Assembly: GCF_900090195.1 (NCBI RefSeq)
Contig: NZ_LT607803.1
Location: forward strand, 3,994,229 to 4,058,228
DNA from: Variovorax sp. HW608
GTDB taxonomy: Bacteria; Pseudomonadota; Gammaproteobacteria; Burkholderiales; Burkholderiaceae_C
Direction: 5' to 3'
DNA: 64,000 bases
This document shows, piece after piece, positions 51,064 to 58,810 of this stretch. Under the pieces are notes generated by a model. That model saw nothing but the letters and a program-made list of their open reading frames with translations. It was not told the origin of the DNA and made no database searches. The translations under genes and the position numbers were made by a program. Positions within the stretch are counted from its first letter, which is position 1, and every line of letters starts with the position of its first letter.

Positions 51064-51938
51064 GCCAGACGCGCGCAGATGCGCCGTATCCAGCAGGCCG
51101 CTGCCAGCGTGTCGGCCGCGCCGCCGGGTGACAAACGCCGCGCCACGAAATCGCGATGGATGGCCCATGCGGCATCGAAGTCTTCATCGTGCGCCGCGCC
51201 ACCGCGTTCGAGATAACCGCGCGCCGCGTGCCGCGCGTGCTGCAATCCCGCGAGGCCGCCGCGATGCGCGAGGTTGCTGTCGTCGAGCGAAGCCATGATC
51301 GCGAACAGCGTATCGAGGCGTGCGCGCTGCGAGTCCAGCCCGCGCTTCGTCGCTGCATCGATTGCCGGCACGGCGATGTCGAACAGCACGGGGAATCCGA
51401 GCGCTGCTTCTTCCGAGGCGCTGCGCAGTCCGTATCGGCGCGCGGCAATGCCGCCGGGCAACATCGATACGCGGCGGCTGCGCGCATGGAGCGCGTCGCC
51501 CCAATGCCGATGCAGCGCAGCGCGCAGCCCAGCCGGGCAGGGTGCTTGGCCGTCGCGCACCAGGGCACCCGCGGATGCGCAAAGAAGGCCGAGCGTGAAG
51601 ATCGCACCGCGATGCGTGTTGATGCCGCCGGTGGCCGCGAGCATCCGCGCTTCGGCCGCGATGCCGCAGCGCTCCAATGCTTCGAAGGGCGCGTGGGCCT
51701 CGCCCAGGGCCGCGATCTGCACGAAGTAGTGGCGCAGCGCGAACAGGCTCTGCATGAAGGTGTGGGCGTCCATGTCGTCATGGCTGCCGCTGTCGATGAA
51801 GGACACCAGCCCCGGCTTGGGTGCGAGTTCGAGTTCGTCGTGCAGCGCGAGCGTCGCGGCGCGTCCGATGTCGGCCGGAGTGAGGTGCGGCGCATGCGTC
51901 GCCTGATGCGCGTAGCGCAACTTCGCGAGCACGGTCAT
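51060..51938 (-). CDS. mdcB: Triphosphoribosyl-dephospho-CoA synthase
   Basis: A 292-residue CitG/MdcB-family enzyme that makes 2'-(5''-triphosphoribosyl)-3'-dephospho-CoA, the precursor of the prosthetic group of the decarboxylase carrier protein. ELAPKPGLVSFIDSGSHDDM and TGGINTHRGAIFTLGLL, and the late DDSNLAHRGG, are family hallmarks. ATG 51938 overlaps the mdcG stop. Confidence 0.94.
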   Translation of the reverse strand: MTVLAKLRYAHQATHAPHLTPADIGRAATLALHDELELAPKPGLVSFIDSGSHDDMDAHTFMQSLFALRHYFVQIAALGEAHAPFEALERCGIAAEARMLAATGGINTHRGAIFTLGLLCASAGALVRDGQAPCPAGLRAALHRHWGDALHARSRRVSMLPGGIAARRYGLRSASEEAALGFPVLFDIAVPAIDAATKRGLDSQRARLDTLFAIMASLDDSNLAHRGGLAGLQHARHAARGYLERGGAAHDEDFDAAWAIHRDFVARRLSPGGAADTLAAACWIRRICARLA

Positions 51939-52618
51939 GCCGCCATCTCCAGCGCTGGTGCATACCTGCGCACGAAGGACGCATCCGCCATCGATGCGCC
52001 GTGCAGGCGCTTCACGAGCAGGTGCCGCGCCCGGCCTGCGCGCCAGGCATGCCATTCGCGCCATGCGACGGCGGTGCCGTCCTCGAAGACCAGTTCGCCA
52101 TCGAGCCGCGGATGGCGGGGCGCGAAGCGTTCGAGGTGGTGCGCGACGGTGTCCGCCTGCTCGGCATCGCGCACGCCGATCCACAGGTCGATATCGGAGC
52201 TCTCGCGCACGTAGGGGAGTCCGGTCAGCAACTGCCAGCCGTAGGCGCCGTAGATGCGTGCCGATGCATCGCAAGCCGCGAGTTGCCGGCCCAGCATTCG
52301 CCAGGCCGCACGGGGAATGCGCGGCAGCAGGCCGGCGGCATCGCCGAAGCGCGGGAACTCGTCGAACCACGCGAGCGCATTGCGGGGCACCTGGACCGCG
52401 AGGCGTCGCCGATCCCATTGCAGCGGCGCCGGCAGGCCGAGCGCGATCGGCCGATCGCCCGATGCGTCCGCGGGCTGGCGCGTGACCACGAGCGGCAGGC
52501 GATGTGCGGCCCAGTGGTCGATGCAGGCCTGCGCCTGTGCGTCCCAGGCCCGGGCGCGGACGCCGGCCCAGCCTGCGTCCGAGAGAAAGGCCAGCCGATG
52601 GCGGCGCAGCGGCATCAT
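51935..52618 (-). CDS. mdcG: Malonate decarboxylase holo-ACP synthase
   Basis: A 227-residue nucleotidyltransferase that attaches the phosphoribosyl-dephospho-CoA group to the MdcC carrier. The metal-binding acids are D142 and D144 in SSDIDLW. The N-terminal half is the MdcG-specific domain (LRRHRLAFLS...ADASGDRPIALGLP). Located between mdcE and mdcB in the operon, as expected. Confidence 0.92.
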   Translation of the reverse strand: MMPLRRHRLAFLSDAGWAGVRARAWDAQAQACIDHWAAHRLPLVVTRQPADASGDRPIALGLPAPLQWDRRRLAVQVPRNALAWFDEFPRFGDAAGLLPRIPRAAWRMLGRQLAACDASARIYGAYGWQLLTGLPYVRESSDIDLWIGVRDAEQADTVAHHLERFAPRHPRLDGELVFEDGTAVAWREWHAWRAGRARHLLVKRLHGASMADASFVRRYAPALEMAA

Positions 52619-52626
52619 GGCGCGTC

Positions 52627-53328
52627 TCAGGCGGCGTCCAGCACGCGCTGTGCGATGGCGGCGGCGAGGCGGCGCCCGCCGCGCGCGGCGCCGTCGATGG
52701 CGCGCATGTCCTCCCTGGGCGTGTGCGCCAGCGCGTCACGCAGGGCGGCGGCCAGATCGCCTTCCCACAGCGCGCGCACGCCGCCCATGGCGACGTAGTT
52801 CGACACGCCGGGTGCGAACACGGGATTCGATTTCGACAGCGCTTCGAGCATCGCCTCGGGCAGCTTGGTCACGCGCGCCATCGCGGGGATGCGCATCACG
52901 CGGATCTCGGCTTCGGGCAGCGCATAGCAGGCATCGGCGATCAGGCCCGAGGTGATGAAGCCGCCGGACAGCGCCTGGTCGTACACCAGCCCGATCACGC
53001 GATGGCCGCGCCGCCGCGCGAGATCGATGCTCGCGCCGAGGTGCGCCATCGCGCGGTTGATGCCGAGCAGCTCGTCGCGCCGCCGCAGCTGCTGGCCCTG
53101 CGTGTCGATGAGGAGCAGGATCGGCCGCTCCGGATGCCGCGCAACGGTGTCGAGCACCACGCGCGCCTGCGCCAGCGCCAGCCGCACGCCGATGGGCGCG
53201 TGGTTCGTGGTGCCGACCACCGTGATCGGCTGGCCCTCGAAGCGCGCGCTGCCGTGCAGGAAATCGCCGTCGGCGGCGATGCCGTGGTCGGCGCCGAAGA
53301 GCCGGGTGGCGAGAAGGTTCCAGTCCAT
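52627..53328 (-). CDS. mdcE: Malonate decarboxylase gamma subunit
   Basis: A 233-residue crotonase-fold carboxyltransferase-like subunit that works with MdcD to decarboxylate malonyl-S-ACP. GIAADGDFLHGSARFEGQP and DQALSGGFITSGL are typical. The ATG at 53328 is chosen because AGGAG lies just upstream; an alternative ATG at 53343 overlaps the mdcD stop. Confidence 0.92.
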   Translation of the reverse strand: MDWNLLATRLFGADHGIAADGDFLHGSARFEGQPITVVGTTNHAPIGVRLALAQARVVLDTVARHPERPILLLIDTQGQQLRRRDELLGINRAMAHLGASIDLARRRGHRVIGLVYDQALSGGFITSGLIADACYALPEAEIRVMRIPAMARVTKLPEAMLEALSKSNPVFAPGVSNYVAMGGVRALWEGDLAAALRDALAHTPREDMRAIDGAARGGRRLAAAIAQRVLDAA

Positions 53329-53339
53329 CGTTTCGCTCC

Positions 53340-54218
53340 TCATGCGGGACGCAGCGCGCGCACGGCGGCCACGTCCAGTTCGGGAATGCGCGCGGCGTCG
53401 GCGATGCCCAGGCGCGACCACAGCGCGATCGCGTCGTCGCCACCTTCGTCCGCGGGCGGCAGCAGGCAGAGGCGCGCCGCGAGCAGGGCGTGTTCGCGTT
53501 CGAGCGCGTCGAGCGTCACGGGCGCAGCCGCACCGATCGCATCGAGCGCCGCTGCGCGGAAGGCCGCCACGTCGTCCTCGACGAGCACGTCGCAATCGCC
53601 GGTCAGCCAGCGGTGCTTGCCGCCGGTCGTGCGCCACACGAGGGCGCGGTCGCGCGAATCGAACTCCTCCACGCCGAAGGAGGCTTCGATCACTTCGGGG
53701 CCCGACATGGCGAGCCGGCCCACGTCGCTCATCACGATGTGGTCGGTGCAGCGCGCGACGATGCCCATGCCGCCGAAGCAGCCGTTGGCGCCGCCGATCA
53801 GCGTGATCACCGGCACGCCGGCCGCGCGCACGTCGAGTACCGCGCGCATGACTTCCGACACCGCGATCAGCCCCGCGTTGGCCTCGTGCAGCCGTACGCC
53901 GCCCGATTCGGCCAGAAGCAGCACGGCGGCCGGGCGGTCGCGCAGGGCGCGTCGCAGCAGGCCCACCAGCTTGGCGCCATGCACCTCGCCGACGCCGCCG
54001 CCCATGAAGGCGCCTTCCTGCGCCGCGACGAACACCTCCAGCCCGCCGAGCTTCGCGCGGCCGATCGCGACACCGTCGTCGAAGGAAGACGGCACGCCGA
54101 GCTGCGCGAGATGCGGGCTGGTCAGCCGTTCGGACGGCGGCAGCCATTCGTGGAAGCTGCCGGCATCGAGCACACGCGCGAGCCGCTCGCGCGCCGAGCA
54201 TTCGGCGTAGCTGATCAT
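53340..54218 (-). CDS. mdcD: Malonate decarboxylase beta subunit
   Basis: A 292-residue acyl-CoA carboxyltransferase-like subunit. With MdcE it decarboxylates malonyl-ACP to acetyl-ACP. GAFMGGGVGEVHGAK, LLLAESGGVRLHEANAGL and GGANGCFGGMGI are the family marks. Its ATG overlaps the mdcC stop (ATGA). Confidence 0.93.
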   Translation of the reverse strand: MISYAECSARERLARVLDAGSFHEWLPPSERLTSPHLAQLGVPSSFDDGVAIGRAKLGGLEVFVAAQEGAFMGGGVGEVHGAKLVGLLRRALRDRPAAVLLLAESGGVRLHEANAGLIAVSEVMRAVLDVRAAGVPVITLIGGANGCFGGMGIVARCTDHIVMSDVGRLAMSGPEVIEASFGVEEFDSRDRALVWRTTGGKHRWLTGDCDVLVEDDVAAFRAAALDAIGAAAPVTLDALEREHALLAARLCLLPPADEGGDDAIALWSRLGIADAARIPELDVAAVRALRPA

Positions 54219-54556
54219 GGCCGTCCTCCTTGCGCCGTGCCCGGCAGTTCCGCCACGGCCTGGTCGAGCCGCAGGCTCACGACGGCCGGCGTCGCGCCCA
54301 TGTCGTTGATCGAGATGCGCACGCCGGCCAGCGGATGCCGCGCGTGGAAGTCGCCGAGCACGGCTTCCCAGATCGGCCCGAAGCCGCGCGCCGAGGTCTC
54401 GACGCGCACGGTGCAGCCGTCGCCGCCGGCCGCTTCGAGCAGCACCTCCAGGTTGCCCGAGCCGACGACGCCCACCAGCACGGGCGCGAAGGCGCCGGCC
54501 GGGCGTGTGCCGGTGAAGGAGAAATCGAGGGCTTCGAGCCCCGCGGGAAGGGTCAT
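54215..54556 (-). CDS. mdcC: Malonate decarboxylase acyl carrier (delta) subunit
   Basis: A 113-residue carrier protein. S33 in VGVVGSGNLEVLL is the attachment site for the phosphoribosyl-dephospho-CoA arm that carries the malonyl and acetyl thioesters. Length is normal. A GGAG lies upstream of ATG 54556. Unlike the other genes of the operon, it is separated from its upstream neighbour (mdcA) by 161 bases filled by a repeat. Confidence 0.93.
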   Translation of the reverse strand: MTLPAGLEALDFSFTGTRPAGAFAPVLVGVVGSGNLEVLLEAAGGDGCTVRVETSARGFGPIWEAVLGDFHARHPLAGVRISINDMGATPAVVSLRLDQAVAELPGTAQGGRP

Positions 54557-54599
54557 GACGAATGCTCCATGATGTTGCGCGTCTTGCGCGACGCGTGAA

Positions 54600-54715
54600 A
54601 CCGAAACACGCGAGGCCAGGAACCCCGCGGAACCGGCTTCGCCGGGCCGCCGGGGTTGCCCCCGGAGAGGGGGTGTCTGAGCCACACGAAGTGGGCGAGG
54701 CTGGGGGTGAGTTCC
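54600..54715 (-). repeat. GC-rich multi-hairpin intergenic repeat, copy inside the mdc operon
   Basis: Between mdcA and mdcC lies a nested hairpin AACCCCG...CGGGGTT (54621-54627 with 54651-54657), containing CCGGC-TTC-GCCGG at 54633-54645. It is followed by a CCCCC...GGGGG stem near 54659-54673 and a CCACACGAAGTGGGCGAGGC block. The block order on the minus strand resembles 4815-4916 and part of 7964-7998 on the plus strand. Confidence 0.6.
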
Positions 54716-54717
54716 AT

Positions 54718-56403
54718 TCACCAGTTTCTGAAACGCTTGGGCGGAACGTAGAGGCCGCCTGATGCACGCACCAGGTCGCGCATGCTGCGCGCGGCCAGCA
54801 GATTGCGCGTGGCCTCGCGCGGATCGATGCCGAGGTCTTCCGGCCGCCGGATCACGCCGCGGTCGCGCAGGTTCTCCACCGCGCGGCGGTCGCGTCCCAG
54901 GCCGATGGCCGTGTAGCCGGCGACGCCGCGAATGGCCTGCTCGCGCTCGGCGTCGGTGCGGCACAAGAGCAGGTTGGCGATGCCTTCCTCGGTCAGGATG
55001 TGCGTGACGTCGTCGCCGTAGATCATGATCGGCGGCAGTTCCATGCCGGCCTGCTCCGCGAGCTGCCAGGCATCGAGCTTGTCGACGAAGGCCGGCTGCA
55101 TGTGTTCGCGGAAGGTCTCGACCATCTGCACCACCAGCTTCTGCCCGCGCGGCGTGCCGGCCGCGCCGCCGCGGCCATGGCGTGCCTCGCGGCCGGCCTT
55201 GAGCCACGCCGGGCTCGCATGGCGGCGGCCGCGCGCATCCGCGCCCATGTTGGGCGCGCCGCCGAAGCCGGCGATGCGGCCCAGGGTCGCGGTCGAGCTG
55301 TTGCCGTCGAGGTCGATCTGCAAGGTCGAGCCGATGAACAGGTCGCAGGCATAGTGGCCGGCCGCCTGGCACAGCGCGCGGTTGCTGCGCAGGCTGCCGT
55401 CGGGGCCGGTGAAGAAGACGTCGGAGCGCGCGCGGATGTAGTCCTCCATGCCCAGCTCGGAGCCGAAGGAGTGCACCGACTCGACCCAGCCCGCCTCGAT
55501 CGCGGGAATCAGCGCCGGGTGCGGATTCAGCGCCCAGTGCCTGCCGATCTTCCCCTTGAGGCCGAGCGACTCGGCATAGGTCGGCAGCAGCAGCTCGATC
55601 GCGGCGGTGTCGAAGCCGATGCCGTGGTTGAGCCGCTGCACGCCGTACTCGGCGTAGATGCCCTTGATGGCCATCATCGCCATCAGCACCTGAATCTCGC
55701 TGATCTGCGCCGGATCGCGCGTGAACAGCGGTTCGATGAAGTTGGGACGCGGCGCCTTGACGACGAATGAGACCCAGTCGGCCGGAATGTCCACGCGCGG
55801 CAGCGTGGTGGTCCTGCCGTCGACCAGCTCGTTGACCTGCGCGATCAGGATGCCGCCCGAGAAGGCGGTGGCTTCCGCGATGACCGGCGTGTCCTCGGTG
55901 TTGGGGCCGGTGTAGAGGTTGCCCTCGGCGTCGGCCGCGTGCGCGGCCACCAGCGCCACCTGCGGCGTGAGGTCGACGAAGTAGCGCGCGAAGAGTTCGA
56001 GGTAGGTGTGGATCGCGCCGATCTCGATGCGCCCGCCCGACACCAGCTTGGCCAGCCGCCCGCCCTGCGGGCCCGAGAAGCTGAAATCGAGCCGCGCGGC
56101 GATGCCGTTCTCGAACACGTCCAGATGCTCCGGCAGCGCGAGCACCGACTGCACCATGTGCAGGCCGCGCACCCTGGCCGGGTCGACCTGCACCAGCGCG
56201 CGCGCCAGGAAGTCGGCCTGCTTCTGGTTGTTGCCTTCGAGGCAGACGCGGTCGCCCGGCTCCAGCACGGCCTCCAGCAGCTGGCCGACCGCCTCGGTGG
56301 CGACGCGCTTGCCGGCCAGGTCGGCGCCGAGGGCATGGGCCGCTCGCGCGAGGCGCGAGGCGCGGTTCTCGGCCTTGGTGTTCCAGTTCTTCATGCGATC
56401 CAT
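54718..56403 (-). CDS. mdcA: Malonate decarboxylase alpha subunit (acetyl-S-ACP:malonate ACP transferase)
   Basis: A 561-residue CoA-transferase-like subunit that swaps acetate for malonate on the carrier protein, regenerating malonyl-ACP. NWNTKAENRASRLARAAH opens it as in other MdcA; EYGVQRLNHGIGFDTAAIEL and FIGSTLQIDLDGNSSTAT are typical. First decarboxylase gene, after the transporter genes. Confidence 0.95.
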   Translation of the reverse strand: MDRMKNWNTKAENRASRLARAAHALGADLAGKRVATEAVGQLLEAVLEPGDRVCLEGNNQKQADFLARALVQVDPARVRGLHMVQSVLALPEHLDVFENGIAARLDFSFSGPQGGRLAKLVSGGRIEIGAIHTYLELFARYFVDLTPQVALVAAHAADAEGNLYTGPNTEDTPVIAEATAFSGGILIAQVNELVDGRTTTLPRVDIPADWVSFVVKAPRPNFIEPLFTRDPAQISEIQVLMAMMAIKGIYAEYGVQRLNHGIGFDTAAIELLLPTYAESLGLKGKIGRHWALNPHPALIPAIEAGWVESVHSFGSELGMEDYIRARSDVFFTGPDGSLRSNRALCQAAGHYACDLFIGSTLQIDLDGNSSTATLGRIAGFGGAPNMGADARGRRHASPAWLKAGREARHGRGGAAGTPRGQKLVVQMVETFREHMQPAFVDKLDAWQLAEQAGMELPPIMIYGDDVTHILTEEGIANLLLCRTDAEREQAIRGVAGYTAIGLGRDRRAVENLRDRGVIRRPEDLGIDPREATRNLLAARSMRDLVRASGGLYVPPKRFRNW

Positions 56404-56412
56404 GGGGATTCC

Positions 56413-57177
56413 TCAACCCACCAGTGCCCTGGTGGCAAAAAACAGCACCGACGGGCCCATCAGGCAGCCGAGGCCGGTATGGAAGGTCGCCACCAGTGCG
56501 CCGTAGGGCACCAGCTTGCGGTCGGTGGCGGCGAGGCCGGCGGACACCCCGCTCACGGTGCCTGCGAGGCCGCCGAACACCATCGCCGAGCGCGGTGTCT
56601 TCAGGGCCAGGAAGCGCGCCGCGATCGGCGTGCCGACCATCACGATGATGGCTTTGACGAGCCCCGTCGCGATGCTCAGCGCCATCACGTCGGGGCTCGC
56701 GCCGATGGCAGCGCCGGTCACGGGGCCGACGATGTAGGTGACCGCGCCCGCGCCGATGGTGGTCATGCTCACCGCGTCGGAGTAGCCGAAGCTCCATGCG
56801 ATGGCGGCGCCGACGACGAAGGGCAGCACCGTGCCGAGCAGCAGCGACACCGCGCCGATCAGGCCCGCCTTGCGCGCCTCGGTGGCCTGCACTTCGAAGG
56901 CGGTCGCCACGATCGCGAAGTCGCGCAGCATCGCGCCGCCCATGAGGCCGATGCCGCCGAACAGCGACATGTCGGCCAGGCCCTTGTGGCCGCCGGTCTG
57001 CGTGCCGCCCCAGTAGGCGAGCGCGAGGCCGATCACGATCGCGATGGCCGAACCGTGCACCCGGCCGAAGGTCAGCCGGCGGGAAATCTGGCCCGAGACC
57101 AGGATGACCAGGCCGACCACCGCGAAGGCGGTCACGAGGCCATTCTGGAGGGCGGCTTTTTCGAGGATTTCGATCAT
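56413..57177 (-). CDS. madM: Malonate transporter subunit MadM
   Basis: A 254-residue membrane protein with about eight hydrophobic segments, the larger part of the MadLM malonate:Na+ symporter known from Malonomonas rubra. GGIGLMGGAMLRDFAIVATA and MTTIGAGAVTYIVGPVTGAA are conserved. ATG 57177 lies 20 bases after the madL stop; mdcA begins nine bases after the madM stop. Confidence 0.92.
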   Translation of the reverse strand: MIEILEKAALQNGLVTAFAVVGLVILVSGQISRRLTFGRVHGSAIAIVIGLALAYWGGTQTGGHKGLADMSLFGGIGLMGGAMLRDFAIVATAFEVQATEARKAGLIGAVSLLLGTVLPFVVGAAIAWSFGYSDAVSMTTIGAGAVTYIVGPVTGAAIGASPDVMALSIATGLVKAIIVMVGTPIAARFLALKTPRSAMVFGGLAGTVSGVSAGLAATDRKLVPYGALVATFHTGLGCLMGPSVLFFATRALVG

Positions 57178-57197
57178 GGTGTCGCTCCGCGATCCGG

Positions 57198-57614
57198 TTA
57201 TTCCGCTTCGGTCAGCAGGGGGTTGTCGTGGAGCTTCGGCGTCGTCTCCGCTTCCGCCTCCGGCCGTTCGGAGCGGTTGATCGCGGCAATGACACAGGCG
57301 CAGACCACCACCGCGGCGATGGCCGAGAGCACCGCGACCGGGCCGCCGCGCAGCGCCGACACCATGTCCTGCTGCGCCGCCATGGCGACGACGACCGGGA
57401 TGTACATCGCGCCCCAGTACTCCACGCCGAGCTCGGTCAGCTTGGGCAGCATGTTTCGCTTCTGCATGTAGAGCCGCGCGAAGATCAGGAGCAGCATCGC
57501 GATGCCGACACCGCCGACATTGGTCTTCACGCCGAGCGCCTGGCCCAGCAGATCGCCGAGAAAGATGCCCAGCAGATGGCAGACGGCCAGCAGGGCGGTA
57601 CCGAAAATGATCAT
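57198..57614 (-). CDS. madL: Malonate transporter subunit MadL
   Basis: A 138-residue membrane protein with four hydrophobic segments (GVKTNVGGVGIAMLLLIFAR; VEYWGAMYIPVVVAMAAQQD), the small subunit of MadLM. ATG 57614 has AGGAG at good spacing, so it is preferred to the ATG at 57635. It is the first structural gene of the mdc operon, downstream of the LysR gene on the same strand. Confidence 0.92.
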   Translation of the reverse strand: MIIFGTALLAVCHLLGIFLGDLLGQALGVKTNVGGVGIAMLLLIFARLYMQKRNMLPKLTELGVEYWGAMYIPVVVAMAAQQDMVSALRGGPVAVLSAIAAVVVCACVIAAINRSERPEAEAETTPKLHDNPLLTEAE

Positions 57615-57677
57615 GTGCGTCTCCTGGAAATGCACCGCTCGAAGCTGCGGTGTCGTGGAGACAGAAGGTATCGGTGG

Positions 57678-57701
57678 CCCCTTGCTGGATCAATTAAGGG
57701 G
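57678..57701. promoter_or_regulatory. Candidate LysR (MdcR-like) operator upstream of madL
   Basis: CCCCTT at 57678-57683 and AAGGGG at 57696-57701 are perfect inverted arms around a 12-base spacer, within the 131-base gap between the LysR gene and madL. Position suits control of the mdc operon. Confidence 0.45.
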
Positions 57702-57745
57702 GAGCGGCGATGCTTACGCGCTGTGAAACGATCGTGGGTAAACCC

Positions 57746-58660
57746 TTAGGCCAGATCCGCCTTCGAGCTGCGGCAGAGCGCCAGCAGCGCCAGCAGGTTC
57801 GGGTCGCGCTCGCGGGTGCGCAGGAAGTTCACGGCGATCGTCTGGCGCACGAGGTATTTCGGCTGCAGCGGCACCAGCCGCACGTTGTGCGGCAGCGCCC
57901 CGCGCACCCGCCCCGGCAGCAGCGTATAGCCGACGTCGCCGCTCACGAGGTTCATGAGCGAGAAGATGTCGCCGGTGCGCATGACCACGTCGGGCGTGAA
58001 GTCCGCGATGCGGAACGACGCCATGAAGCCGTTGTAGGTCACGAAGCCTTCGGAGAGGCTCACGAAGCGCTCGTGCCGGCAGGCGCCGAGGTCGACCTCG
58101 GCCATCTCCGCGTAGCGCGAGCCGACGGGCGCGGCGAAGAAGATGTCGTCCTCGAAGAGCGGCTCGGATTCGACGTCGGGCGCTTCGTCGGGGATCGCCA
58201 TCAGCACCGCATCGACCGCGCCGTCGCGCAGCTTCTGCAGCAGGTCGGCGTTCGAGCCCAGCACCAGCTCGGTGTGCAGATCGGGCTTGCGCAGCTTCAT
58301 GCCCATGATGACCTTCGGCACGGTGCGGCTGGTCAGCGAATAGAGCGAACCGATGCGGATGCGGTCCGCCGAATAGCCCGCCACTTCGCGCGTGGCGCGG
58401 ATGCCCTCGGACATCGTGCGCACCACCTCGCGCGCCACGTCGGCCAGCGCCCGGGCGGCTTCCGTGGGCAGCAGGTTGCGGCCTTCGAGCCGGAACAGCG
58501 CGCAGCGCGCGCCCGTCTCCAGCGAGTGCAAGGCGCGATGCACGCTCACGGTGCTGATGTCGAGCTTTTCGGCGGTGCGCGCGAGATTGCCGGTCTCCAT
58601 GAAGGCCAGCAGGATCTCCAGCTTGCGGAAGGTGATTTCTTCGTCGACGAGGAATGTCAT
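57746..58660 (-). CDS. mdcR: LysR-family regulator of malonate utilisation
   Basis: A 304-residue LysR regulator; the helix-turn-helix is near the N-terminus (ETGNLARTAEKLDISTVSVH). It is the gene immediately upstream of madL-mdc on the same strand, and a LysR gene (mdcR) accompanies many mdc operons, so malonate is the likely effector. The ATG at 58660 gives the normal start. It is divergent from uvrA with 150 bases between. Confidence 0.87.
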   Translation of the reverse strand: MTFLVDEEITFRKLEILLAFMETGNLARTAEKLDISTVSVHRALHSLETGARCALFRLEGRNLLPTEAARALADVAREVVRTMSEGIRATREVAGYSADRIRIGSLYSLTSRTVPKVIMGMKLRKPDLHTELVLGSNADLLQKLRDGAVDAVLMAIPDEAPDVESEPLFEDDIFFAAPVGSRYAEMAEVDLGACRHERFVSLSEGFVTYNGFMASFRIADFTPDVVMRTGDIFSLMNLVSGDVGYTLLPGRVRGALPHNVRLVPLQPKYLVRQTIAVNFLRTRERDPNLLALLALCRSSKADLA

Positions 58661-58810
58661 GAACTGGCGGGATGTCGGATCTGAGCCGGATTGTGGGCTG
58701 CTTGCGGCGCTGCCGGATGTGTGTCGGTGTGTAAGCGATTCGCCTTGGGCCACCGCAAGCGAAGCCGCGCCCGAATTCCTAGAATGTCTGCCCCATCCCG
58801 CAAGGCATTC
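58661..58810. promoter_or_regulatory. Divergent gap between mdcR and giant uvrA
   Basis: 150 bases. TAGAAT at 58780-58785 could be a -10 box for uvrA, with no good -35 at the right distance. No LexA-type palindrome was seen. Confidence 0.3.
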
